A DNA stretch of 64,000 bases from Quercus robur. Its lineage: Eukaryota > Streptophyta > Magnoliopsida > Fagales > Fagaceae. The first letter of the stretch is position 1, and every line of letters begins with the position of its first letter. The notes under the pieces are model-generated. The model was not told the origin of the DNA. It was given only the letters and a program-made list of their open reading frames with translations, and made no database searches. The stretch lies in NCBI RefSeq assembly GCF_932294415.1, contig NC_065541.1, positions 56,832,290 through 56,896,289 of the forward strand. Reading direction: 5' to 3'. Positions 47,402 to 59,700 of this stretch are shown here, in pieces. The translations under genes were made by a program, and so were the position numbers.

Positions 47402-48532
47402 GTCAAATTTAAACCCCCATCAATTTTATTCTCAAAAAAAAGAAAAACACGTCAATTTTCAATAACAAAATTATATTGCTTATGGGTTTTATGGGATTAG
47501 TGTTTGGAATTAAGATTTGGATGAAATGAATGAAATCAAAACAAAAAAAAAAATATTAAAACTATACTGAGGAAAATAAAAATATGTCAAAATCAGATGA
47601 TATGTTTTGTAATTTAGTCCAAAATATATCATGCTGTAACCGAAAATTGAATATTCTCGCGCCGGGGGGGGGGGGGAAGATTCAGGTTGATATTTTTTAA
47701 ACAATATATGCTATTTATTATACATATATGATATATCTATCATAATACTGAGTTCATCAAAAAAAATCTATCATAATACTGAGAGAGGAATAAATGATTG
47801 ATTTTTTTTTTGCTAAACGAGGTATAAATGATTGATTTTTTTTTTTTTTTTGCTAATCGAGGTATAAATGATTGATGTTTCCACTTTTCAAGTACATCGT
47901 AATAAAGACTTATCTTTCAGTCCCACGGCTTATAATAATTCAAAAATCGTGCACACTATATGGTTTTTATATTACGTTCCCCTGTTAATGAACATGTCCA
48001 AACTATTATTGTCCTCACCATTTTCATCATTAGAATATACTGTAGCTCATTTTTTTTTGAGCTGTATGGATGTGATTTACCACCAACTAGAAGGGAAAAG
48101 ACAAGTTTAAATATGATTGAGCAGACATAAGGACCTTTTTAGTATGTGACACCTATTCAGCAAAAATAAATAAATAAATAGTATGTGACACCTTTATTAA
48201 AAGTATACTTGGACAAAATTTTGAAGTAGACTTTGCTCTATAATCTATTTACTATTTTTTTTTGTGAGAAGAATCTATTTATCTATATGGCGTATAATAT
48301 TGTGGCATTTGGTACGTGTCATCTTTTATAATTTATTGTATTTTTTTTAACCAGATTTATATGAGTTTAGAACTTTAAATTATTGAAAGTAGGTGGCCTT
48401 GAAGATGAAAGAAAAATGACCGTAAATAGGTAAAATGAATCTTATTATTTATAATTTGATAATTACAACAAGAGATTGGTAATTTGAATCTTATATATCT
48501 ACTTAAAAATATCAAGAATTAGAAGCGATTTA
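47370..48532. other. Gene-free AT-rich DNA
   Basis: A (TA)n stretch runs at 47370-47394 and 13 G at 47664-47676. GAGGTATAAATGATTGAT occurs three times between about 47789 and 47876. No gene. Confidence 0.5.
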
Positions 48533-49042
48533 GGCTTCGTTTGGAATGAGAGAATGAAATGGAATGGAAATGAATGAAAATAGTCATTTTAAAATATTCT
48601 TCTCTTTCCTTATTTGGGAGTTTTAATGGAGGAAATGAAAGTTTATTCTCTTAAAATCTCAAATTTTCATTCTCCTCGAAATTGAAAGAAATGGGAGGGA
48701 ATGAAATTAAATTTAATGATTTTTTTACTAAAACTCCAAAAATATCCTTGTATATTCAACTTTTTATTTTAAAATAGGGTTCTAATAATAATATTGTTAT
48801 AAAATGATTCTATTCCATTCATTCCATATTACTCCCAAACAAGATTACTTACATTATATTCATTTTCATTCATTTCCATTCCTTTATTTTAAAACATTCA
48901 ATCAATGTTACTTAATTCCATTCCATTTCTTTTTCTTACTTAAATGCATTCTATTCTATTCTATTCATTTCCATTCCCTTATGATCATTCCATTTCATTT
49001 TATTCCATTTCCTTTTCTTATGAACTCCCAAACAAAGTCTTA
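48533..49042. mobile_element. GGAATGGAATG MITE, full copy
   Basis: About 510 bp with inverted ends (GGCTTCGTTTGGAATGAGAG at the left and GAACTCCCAAACAAAGTC at the right) and GGAATGG/CCATTCC-rich flanks of the interior. Same family as the cluster at 42556-43690. Confidence 0.75.
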
Positions 49043-49272
49043 ATTTACAAAACTTTTGACTAGGTAAAATGAATCTAAATACTTGCAAATGTCCAAATTT
49101 TTAAAGGAGCCCACGTTTATATAAATGTAATTTTTCTCCAAAATCCTGGGTATCATAACTTTGCCTTTAATACGATAATGTTATCCTCATGTAAGGAAAG
49201 AATTTTGCCTTTAATATGACAGAAAAATACTAACTAACAAAGTTTTTTTTTAGATTACTAGGAAGAGAAATG
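49043..49272. other. Short gene-free AT-rich DNA
   Basis: No gene or recognisable repeat. Confidence 0.4.
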
Positions 49273-49438
49273 TTAATGAGTGCTCTTAGGGTATTAGTTA
49301 ACAATCAATTTTAGAAAACTTTTGACATCATTTTTATGAGAAATAAAAAAATTGTCAAAATATTAATTGTTTTTTATTTTTCTCATAAAAATTTTATTTA
49401 ACTGAATTGTTAATCAATACCTTAAAAGCATTCGTTAA
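49273..49438. mobile_element. MITE, family 2 copy B (not interrupted)
   Basis: 166 bp with inverted ends TTAATGAGTGCTCTTAGG and AAAGCATTCGTTAA and interior TTTTTATGAGAAATAAAAAA. It shows the state of copy A (47061-47369) before the nested insertion. Confidence 0.75.
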
Positions 49439-50796
49439 TATAACTATATACATAATTGTTTATTTATTTATTTGTGTGTGTGTGTGAGGGATATACGATG
49501 TAAGGATCCTGTTATGGTGTCTTTTATATAATTGTTAATAAACAATTTTAAGAAAATTTTGACATTATTTTCAAAGAAAATTTAAATAAACTTAAAAGAA
49601 TATTTCATAAAAGATTTTAAAAATATTTTCTAAAACGCTAAAATATGGTTAACCGATTCCGAGTAATTTGCAAATTAGCTTTATAGTTTTACTAATATTT
49701 TAATTGTTTTATATAGTACTTTTTTTTTTCAATTTTGGAATGCTCCGACCCGTCAAATTCAAGAATTTCGGATAATCCACCCTGAAATGTACCATTATAT
49801 CCTATATTATTATTAAAAAAAAAAAAAAAAAACACATTAACCGAGAGCGACAAGTCTAAGTACGGCCTTTTTTTTAATTTTCTTCAGTGCTAAGATTTCA
49901 ATTTTCTTCTTCTTCTTCTTCCACAATCACAGAGATCCATTCCCTCGAGCTCAACCTCTCAATTCAATTCAGGTACTCCGAAACCCGACCCGTTTTCAAG
50001 CTTCGTATTTCTATGATTTTCCTGAATCATGATTCAATTCTCAAATCTCTCATTTCATTTATACACGAACTCAAATGTAAAAAATCTAAGTAACTAATAA
50101 ATTAATCTCATTTAGTTTCTCTGAAAATTTTCCACTAATTATCGACGATTTCAAAGCTATTCGTATTCTGAAAACCATTTATCAAATTGTTTCAAGTGTT
50201 AGCGGTCGAGATTGCGTGGAATTGGTCTATCTTCGGTCCTTTATGTACTGGATCTGAAGGTACTTTTCTCGAAATATTTTTGTTTGTTTGATTCTGTACT
50301 GTGTAGCTTTTTGTTTCTATATTGTTGACAAATTCAACTCCAATTTTTTTTTTTTCAAACAGTTGCGTTAAGCTCAATTGACGCAAAATTTCACTTATAG
50401 ACGCACACATTTTCGCTCATTCAAGCGCACACACGGAATTTCATTTTTCGATTTTGTTTTTCGAGCAATTGTAGCTTTAATGAACATTTTTTGGCTCGGA
50501 AAATGTGTGTTTATCTGTGAATAGTGAAGATTGCGGATTAAATTTGATGATTATGTTGTTCTTTCATGGTCGTATTTGTATTACAATGTGGTTCGAAGTA
50601 AAAATATTTATAGTTTTTACAAGTACAATGCTGATCGTGTTCCTTGCCGATATGAATATTCTACGTACCTGTTGGGACTAACGCGTGGTTGTTGTTGTTG
50701 TTGTTTTAAAGGTTTCTAAATCGAGCATTCTTATGTTGGGATGAATTGAGTTGAACTTCCGTTTTCTACAGCATCAAGTGAGGTGTAAGGCTCAGT
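49439..50796 (+). promoter_or_regulatory. SEC8 upstream region with likely 5'UTR intron
   Basis: A CT-rich leader-like stretch (TTCTTCTTCTTCTTCCAC) near 49906 ends in CAATTCAG followed by GTACTCCG at 49972, a good donor. An acceptor TTTCTACAG ends at 50771, 26 bases before the SEC8 ATG. An 0.8-kb intron in the 5'UTR is therefore likely. No TATA box could be fixed; the region is AT-rich. Confidence 0.4.
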
Positions 50797-53700
50797 ATGG
50801 GGATTTTTGATGGTTTACCTGTGTCTTCTGATAAATCAGTAAGTTCAATTTACGTTGTTTAATGCTTTTGTTGGAAGCATAATTTATTAATACTTTTTAG
50901 GTTATCTTTTTTGATTAGTAAGTTACACACGCACCCCTGTGGGTTTTGAATCCACAACTTCACTCTCCATCCCATTATATTTAAGGAGGAAGTGTTACTT
51001 GAGCTAGTGCTCAATGAACTTTGCTTTTACTCAGGAAAGAATTAATTCTGTAAAATTTTTAGGGAAAACTATTATAGAGTGTGAAATGTTTCATCGACAA
51101 TAATTTCAATGATTATTGAACTTAAGCAGCGTGTCCAATGTTCTGGTGTATAGTATTAGTAGTAGTAGTCCTGTTTCATCAGCTGTAGTATGTTTGCAAC
51201 TGGCATAGTAATCCTCTTTTAACCTGTGGGTCAATTCGCTGGTCACTGTTTTTTTCAACCATATATGTATAAGTGTTTCTCTTATGGTAAATGCAGTATT
51301 TGAGGGAAGAGATTTCAAGAATAGATGAGAGTTGGGCTGCAGCGCGCTTTGATTCGTTACCTCATGTTGTCCATATTTTGACATCAAAAGATCGTGAAGG
51401 TGAAGTTCAATTTTTGAAGGAGCAAAGTGATATTATTGAGGAGGTCGTCGATGAAGTAGTGCATGCTTATCACAGTGGCTTTAACAAAGCAATTCAAAAT
51501 TATTCCCAGGTTTCTGAAGATTTTCTCTTTGATTGTTATAATTACACTTGTTTTTTCTGAATTTTCTTCTTCATATGCACACATGTGCGCCTATGTGTGT
51601 GGGGTGTCCGCCTGGGGGGGTGGAGTTGCTGTTCATATGATGGACTATTTTCTACAACACCACCCCCCCCCCCCCCCCCCCGGCACCCTTGGGCGATGAA
51701 GTTAGAGTTACATTCTAAGTTGTTAATTGTTTGTTTATTTATTTATTTACTTCATCCAGATCTTGCGGTTATTCAGCGAATCCACTGAAAGTATAGCTGT
51801 CTTAAAGGTTGATTTGGCTGATGCAAAGAAGCTTCTTAGCGCCCGCAATAAACAATTGCATCAGTTGTGGTATCGGTCAGTAACGCTGCGTCACATAATT
51901 TCCCTGTTAGATCAAATTGAGGGCATAGCTAAGGTTTGTCCAACCTATTTCCAGCTTTAAGATATTATCAGATCCAATAGTATTGCATACTTTTGGTCAA
52001 TGTTACATTTCAATTACCTGATTCCTGCCCCACCCTTTAATGCTACATCTATGCTGCTATGCATGGATCTTTTTGTACTAGAGTTGCAGTTGCATATCAT
52101 ATCCACACAAACATGCAGACTTTTTTTGAAGTAAGTTACATGCATGCGAGCGTGGATGCATAAGTGCATGCATTAATATGCACACATTTATGCATGCTAT
52201 GATATGTCCTTAATGACTTGTTCTGATCATTACTTAAAAAAAGAAAAGAAAAGATAAAAGAATTTGTATCCTGACCTTGCCACATATAAACCAGCACTAC
52301 ACTTATTCCATTTGAATCATCTGCATGCCATGGTTCTGGCAAAGCTGAAAATTATCATCTTTTGTATTTGAAATTTGGCCTAGGTTCCATCTCGTATTGA
52401 GAAGCTCATTGCCGAGAAGCAGTTTTATGCTGCAGTTCAGGTGCATGTTCAATCAACACTGATGCTTGAGCGAGAGGGACTTCAAACCGTAGGTTTACTA
52501 AACTTCTGCTATCATTCCACGTCTGTAATGTTACAAGAAGATTTTTGTATTTTTCTTCTTATTTCTGAATTTTTTTTTTGGTTGTGTGGAACTTATATAT
52601 ATATATATATATATATATATTTTTGATAAGTAATGAAAATTTTATTAAAAAACTAAAAACAGCCAACCCGAGTACATTGGGGATGTACTATGGGGGCAAA
52701 AATCAAAAACCAAGATTAATGTGGAACTTATATTTTAGTCAAGTTATATCCAAATCCCTCTATTCATGATTGGTGACCTAAAACTTTATAATCTATTGTT
52801 TTGTTTTTTTGTTTTGTTTTCTGTTTTCTGTTTTTATTTTTATTTTTTTGATAAGTAAAACTTTATAATCCATTGTATTTGCCAACTTTCATAAAAACCT
52901 TAGGCAATCAGTTCACTAATGGAGTTAAAGCACAATACCCCTTATTTTATAGTAAGCACAATACTATTTTTATCATCCAGTACTCCAATAATCTGTTATA
53001 TCACACTCTGCCTTTAGGATTATTATTATTTGGGTGTGTAAGCTGCTTTGATGTTCACTAGATCTGGCCAGACTATCTTGAATGATTGCATTGTCTCTCA
53101 TTGGCGCACACATCTACTGGAAAGTATTACCTTAGTCCGATGTCATTATAGACAATCATTTAGAGAATCATATAGGGACTCTTTAGAAATTTCTTTCTTC
53201 CAAATACTTCTTTTTTGATTACGCTGAAGCTAATCTAGTATTGAGTGAAGAAAATATAAGGATTGGGCTTTTTAAGTCTCATGACTGCATTATAATTGTT
53301 CTTTTTTATGTGCCCTTTAGGTTGGTGCCCTTCAAGATGTTCGGTCAGAGCTGACAAAGTTGCGCGGGGTTCTTTTTTATAAAGTTTTGGAGGATTTGCA
53401 TGCGCACCTATACAATAAAGGTGAATACAGGTATTTACTTTCCTTCTTAGCTTTAGCTTTTACAGTTTTCTGAAGCTAGTCTAATTGATGCTGATGTTAG
53501 GGGTTTTTTTGGGGGGTGGGGGTAGGGGTGGGGTGGAGATAATAATAGAAAAAGGAAAGTCCTTATGTACACTATATTAGATGCTGATATAAGCTACACA
53601 GTTTTCCCTGTCATGTTGGCATGCTACTTTCTGGCATACTTTTTAGTATGAAGATTTTACCTAAGCTTATTTAATATTTTCTTGTCCTTTTTTACTTGTT

Positions 53701-56700
53701 GGGTTGGGTTGGGGGCTTGTTCTTGGGAAGGAGATTGCAGGTTTTGTAGTGTGAATATTTATATCTAGGACCACAGATTTTATGAATTACAATTTAAGCT
53801 ATTTCTTAAAAGCTATTGCTTTAATGAAGTTTATTGCCCTTAAGCTGACTATATTCTGCAGCTCAGCTGCCTCAAGTGTGCATGAAAGGGATGATGAAGT
53901 GCCAACAACCACAGCTGTTGCATTTTTTGTGAATAATTCGCAACCTCTATCTAGAAGAACCAGGTTAATGAAAGGTGACAGCCAGATTGGCATCCATGTG
54001 GATGGATCATATAGGCCAGGTTCTGTTGATGGAGGGTAAGATTGGAGATTTTATTTTAATGGTGCTTGTGCAACTTCCTTTATTAGAACTGCCTTTTTTC
54101 CCCTTTATTTGAACTCCTCCCTTTCCCCCCTCTAAATATAAATCAGAATATGCTTTCAGTTCATCTTTTGATGGCCGTGATGAGGAGGGTGCTCTGGAAC
54201 TACCTGATGATGCTACCTCAGATGGGCATATGGCATCAACAAGAGTCAATGGTGGTGATGGCATTCCGAAGGATGTCAAAATTGTTTCTCGTCAAATGCC
54301 AATATGGCTTTCAAATTCCACTCCAGATGAATTTCTTGTAAGAATTATCTCAGAATTGCATCTCCTGTTATCTTATGTGTTTGAACTCTCATCTTTTAGG
54401 CTGAAGTTTTGGGTGTTATAATTGGATGTAGGAAGCAATAAAAAAGAGTGACGCTCCACTTCATGTGAAGTATTTGCAAACCATGGTTGAGTGCCTCTGC
54501 ATTCTTGGCAAAGTTGCAGCTGCTGGTGCTATAATATGGTTTGTTGTCTGGCTGGCTGACATACTTTTTCATTCTGTTTGAAGCATGGTTTTGAAGAAAT
54601 TTATTTACTTCCAGAGATGTCTTGAACATAATAGACCTAATTAATTTTGTTATAGTTCACTTCTCACTTCTAGAATATTGGATTTTCCTGGCTTGTGTTT
54701 AGCAACTTTTTTATTTATTTTTATTTTTTTCTTCTATTAATACTGGATCTGGTCCTGACCAAAATATTTCACGTTCATGATATTTGTATCTCATATTCTA
54801 TCCACACTTACACTGTATTGTTATTTTGGAATTTTTTATTCTGTCGTATAAATCTTTAATTCATTTGAATCCGTAAATCACCCTCAATTGCCATCTGAGT
54901 AATCTTATGAATATAGTGGTTGCCATGTTAATAATGTCAATACCCATGTCTTTGTGACCCCTTTCATATTGATATCTGTTGAATGTAGGATCAGATTCAT
55001 TTAATGATGGTAAGAAATTTCAAATTCCTAATTGTCCTGGATTCATAGAAAACAAGTAATGGATTCCTTGCAGAAGAGTGGTGGGATGACATCAATGGAG
55101 AGTTCCTATCTAGCCTTCCAACTTTATGTCAATTACATTCTGATTATAGTCACACATTGTTTAGAGTAGCTTCAGAAAGAGTTATTAGGGGTGGGCAAGG
55201 AATTCAAACCATCTAGTTGATTGGTGTGGAATTCAGTCTCCTCTATGTTGTGGAAATTTAAAGATATTTCCTAATATTGATTGATGCCCTAAAGCCAAAG
55301 AAGGGGTAAAGACACTAATTAAAGAGCCTAAAATGTGGAAAAAGCTGTTGCAAATTGTAGTCTTTAGACCAATGTGCATGGAAACACTTTTAGATCCTCT
55401 GGTTCATAATTATAAGGTGGCCTTCTTCTGCAGAGTCTCATAGAAAAGTAGACAAACCTATTACTTCTTTTCATATCTGGAAATTGGATTTAGTGATGCC
55501 AAAACACTCTCGTGGTGGATGTGAATTGAATTTGTATAGTGATTAAATTGGCTTACAATCTTAGTCCTGTTGAACTGCATCTCATTTCATGAATTGATTG
55601 TGTAGTATATACAGTTTCTAATATGTACCTTTTCCAAGTAGCCAACCCCATCTAGTTTGTGATCAAATTCAAGACTGAGTTCCGTTGAAATTTGTTTTTG
55701 TCTTTTTGAACTTATGGCAGTTCATTATCATTTGCTTGTTTTTTTTTCAATATGTACTGTATAATGACATTAAACTTTGCTGATTTTGTTTTGTAACAGC
55801 CAAAGATTGAGACCAACAATTCATGAGATTATCACATCCAAGATAAAAGCTCATGCTGAACTTCTTAATTGTTCAAGGTCTGGCATTGGTCAGGGTGACC
55901 GAACTGTTCCTGCTGGTCTTCATTTGTTGAAAGGACAGTTTCAAAGCTTCCAGTTGCAGAAGCAGAAACGTCAGAATGGGATATCTCTGGTTGGGACTCT
56001 TTCGGCAGTGAGCCCTGTCTCGTCTGTGATGGGTCCCACAGGAAAAGCACAGTCTGCCGCAATGGAGCTGCTTGATTCAATTTTGGACACAATTGTTCGC
56101 ATATTTGGTGCGGTACCTATTTTCTATGTTTTACTCTCTCTTTCAATGTTAAAACTAAATTTCTCAATTTTACATTTCAGAGAATCATGTTGTTGTTGGA
56201 GAGATTCTGGAATCAAAATCCACTCATCAAAGTGAAATGAACACTTCAAGGTCATTGCCAACAGATTGGAACCCTGATTCTGAAGCATCTCAAGTTACTG
56301 GGGGATATAACATTGGCTTTTCCTTGACAGTTTTTCAGGTAAACTATCTGCATTAATTTATTGGCAACCTGAATGCCTGATGGTAAATTTAACATTTTCT
56401 TAAAAAAAAAAAATGTATTAATGGACAAGTTTGCTCCCTTCCCAACCTTTTCTTTTAACTCCTATTTCTTCAATATGTACCATAGAGTGAATGCCAACAA
56501 CTCATTTGTGAGATTCTGCGAGCAACTCCTGAAGCTGCATCTGCAGATGCTGCCGTACAAACTGCTAGACTTGCAAGCAAGGCCCCTTCCAAGGAAAAGA
56601 GGCAAGTGCCTTTAATTTCATATTCAAATCTCTACTATGTGATATTCCTCAAATCACTTTTTCAACCGTCTTTGGAGTTACTTCGTTGGCACCGGTTGCC

Positions 56701-59700
56701 CTTTCATATTAATTTTTTTCCTTATATTCTTGCTTATTATGATAACTTAGAACTAAGGGTATAACAAGAGAGCTCAAATCCCTGCGTTCAAGGTGCAATT
56801 GATATGGATGTAGGAGCCATCCACTAAGTATTAAATATGTTTCAAGTTTAAGAATTTTATTGATAAATTACAACTTGTCCCAGAAGCTTAAGTTGATAGG
56901 AGATGACAAATTCAATCACCTAACCTTTATTCTAATATTTGTATTTAAATTCTGGAAAATGTTTTTGTCGTATCAAAGATGTGTCACAAAGTTTCTGAAA
57001 AAACCAAAATGTATCTAGTATTCATGCTTATATTGGTTGAAGAGATGGCTGGGAGGAACCAAGAGTTACAAGTTCAATAAGACACGATTTATAGTTCAAG
57101 GTACACGAGACTTAGGCCCGGTTATGGCATTGGCATGGTTTTGGAGGCGAGGATGGAGCTGTAAATGGTGATGGTGACAGTTAGATTTGAATGAGTTGAC
57201 TTAGTGATTGATGTGATGCCTACAATACAGATATGATGATGGAGGTGATAGTTCTCTGCTGGCTGGAATGAGTTGCTCTAAGTGTTAGACTTCATCAATT
57301 ATGAGACCTGTGGAAGGAGAGTAACACTGTGGTAGTCATGAATCACTAGACAAAATGCTGCTGGTTGTGATAGTTAGGTGATGGAAATTGTGGTCAGAGT
57401 TAGGGGTAGTGTAAACTGTAAAGTTTTAAGAAGAGGAGGTGAAGGTGCCAGGGAGAGGATTTGCTCTAGTGTGTAGTGGGAGGCAGCATCATGTCATAGG
57501 TGGAGGAGCAGGTCATGGTGTTGGAGGCTGCATTTTGGTGATGTTATTGAGGTGGTATTCAAATAATGATAGGTGGCGGATTTGTGTTGATCCCTTTTCT
57601 TAACATACATAGGCACAAAGGCGCAAAGCTCAAGTGTGCTCCTTTTTTTTTTTGATGATGAGGAAACCCTTCAAGGTATGGGCCAGTGGGACCACCCCTA
57701 AGGGGCAAACCTTGGATGCTTACACACCCCCACCAAGTAGGCATCTGGTAATTGCGAAATGCCTCAACTAATAGTTGAACTAGAGACTTTCGCCCTCTTG
57801 ATTGAAGTAAAGCACACATTTTATAATTTTTTTTTATATAATTTGAAAACAACTATTAATGGTCAATATGACAATCAAGAGATCAAATAATCGTAACATT
57901 ATATTATGATTCTCTTATGCTGTACAAAATATCTACAATTATGATATTTGATAGTCACGATCAAAATGAAGTACATGGTTGAATCAAAATATATACCAAA
58001 AGGCAAATACCAAAAGCACTATAATGGTAAGTTGTGACTTCTATGCTTAACGTATGCAATGAGATGCAATCCAAAAGTATATAATCATCATCTTCATCAA
58101 ACACAAGTCCATCATCATTGAAATCACAAGATTTGTAATCCTCATCATCTTACTCATCTATTCCATCTTAATAAATAGCCTCTCCCTCATTAGGAGTATG
58201 TTGTTAACTAGAACTTGAACCTGTTGCCCTCGCAGTGACCTCACTCTTGATCTCATCTTGAATATTTCTGCAACTCTAGCAACTCTAGTAGCATTATCCC
58301 ATGTCAAGCAATCATCACGAAATGCTATTTTCTTCAGCACATTCATTGGGTTCTTCTTCTTCTTCTATTCTCCCAGTTAACCACTCATTGCTGTCATCTA
58401 TCCTCTAAAGAAATTGGACCCCGTCCCATTTGCTTTTTTCTCCTTGGATTTATAGCTCTACCTCTGTGTAGTTTTCCCGCAAAACATCTTCAATTGCTGC
58501 AGAGTCAAGAAAAGGAACAACTTGAGACTTGAAACTCATGAAACCTGCATGTTCGACTTACCATGCAACCAAGACTAATAACCTTATGTCATGCCCTTTT
58601 CATGGAATAGAATGCAAGAAAGGCTGATCTCAATAATGTGCAAGTGCATACTTCCAAACTTATAATTGGAAAGTTTGCTTACAAGTGGGGAGGGGCGAAT
58701 GGAAGACAGGTTCTCTTCATAGGGGGAACTAGGTAATGCCACTGAGTTTCAAGGCTCTTGGCTTCTTCATTTTAATTAATGTATCAAAATAACCTGATTT
58801 CTTCATTTTCAAATATTTACCAGATTCTATTGTTTTCCTTGGGTAATATTAATTTTGAAGCTGATTCCTGGTATTTTTTTGCTGGAGATGGCAAGGAAAT
58901 TTGTTTATATTGGGGTATTATATTACACATGGAATCATAGTGGTTTACTACATCTAAATTCCTCTTGTTAGACATAATTAAAGTTATTACATATAATTTA
59001 ATCCTTGCTTTAAAAAAAAAAAATTTAGATGACTGATTGATTCTTTCTTTATTGTTGTGCAATCTGTAATATTGGTGCTGATGGGTTACAGGGACCGTTC
59101 GGACGATGGTCTTACTTTTGCTTTTCGTTTCACAGATGCTACTGTATCCATTCCTAACCAGGGTAAGTTGAAGATTGTACTATTAATTACTTAAATTTCC
59201 TGGTTAGATTCTCATAATATAAGTTGGATTTAGTCTCTAGTTTTAGTTGATCATATCAATTTTGATGGGATGCTCAAATTACAACATGAAGTTTTATTCC
59301 TTGATTCCTAACCAGGAGTTGACCTCATTCGGCAAGGATGGAGTAGGAGGGGTCCAAATGTTTCACAAGAAGGTTATGGATCTGCAGCTGTCTTGCCTGA
59401 GCAAGGCATATATCTAGCAGCATCCACATACCGACCTGTGCTTCAGGTTTTGGAATGTCATATTCATGCTATCGATGTGAAATATCTTTGCATAACAGGT
59501 TCTGTAGTTGACCTTTTCTGATATGATGTTCTCTGCAGTTTACAGATAAGGTTGCTTCAATGCTGCCGAAAAAGTATGCCCAGCTTGGGTACGTTCAAAA
59601 CTCTTGTTCACTTTCCTAGTTCAGTGATCTGCTTATAATAGCATCACAACTTTGCATGAAATATACAGTGGACAGTTAGGAGTAATTATGAAGCCTATAA

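Noticed and set aside
53799..54279. Minus-strand frames opposite SEC8 exons 6 and 7
   Set aside because: They overlap conserved SEC8 exons on the other strand and show no domain.
57640..57820. Possible SINE in SEC8 intron 11
   Set aside because: The antisense reading has a GTTCAAC word, but no convincing A box or flanking duplication.
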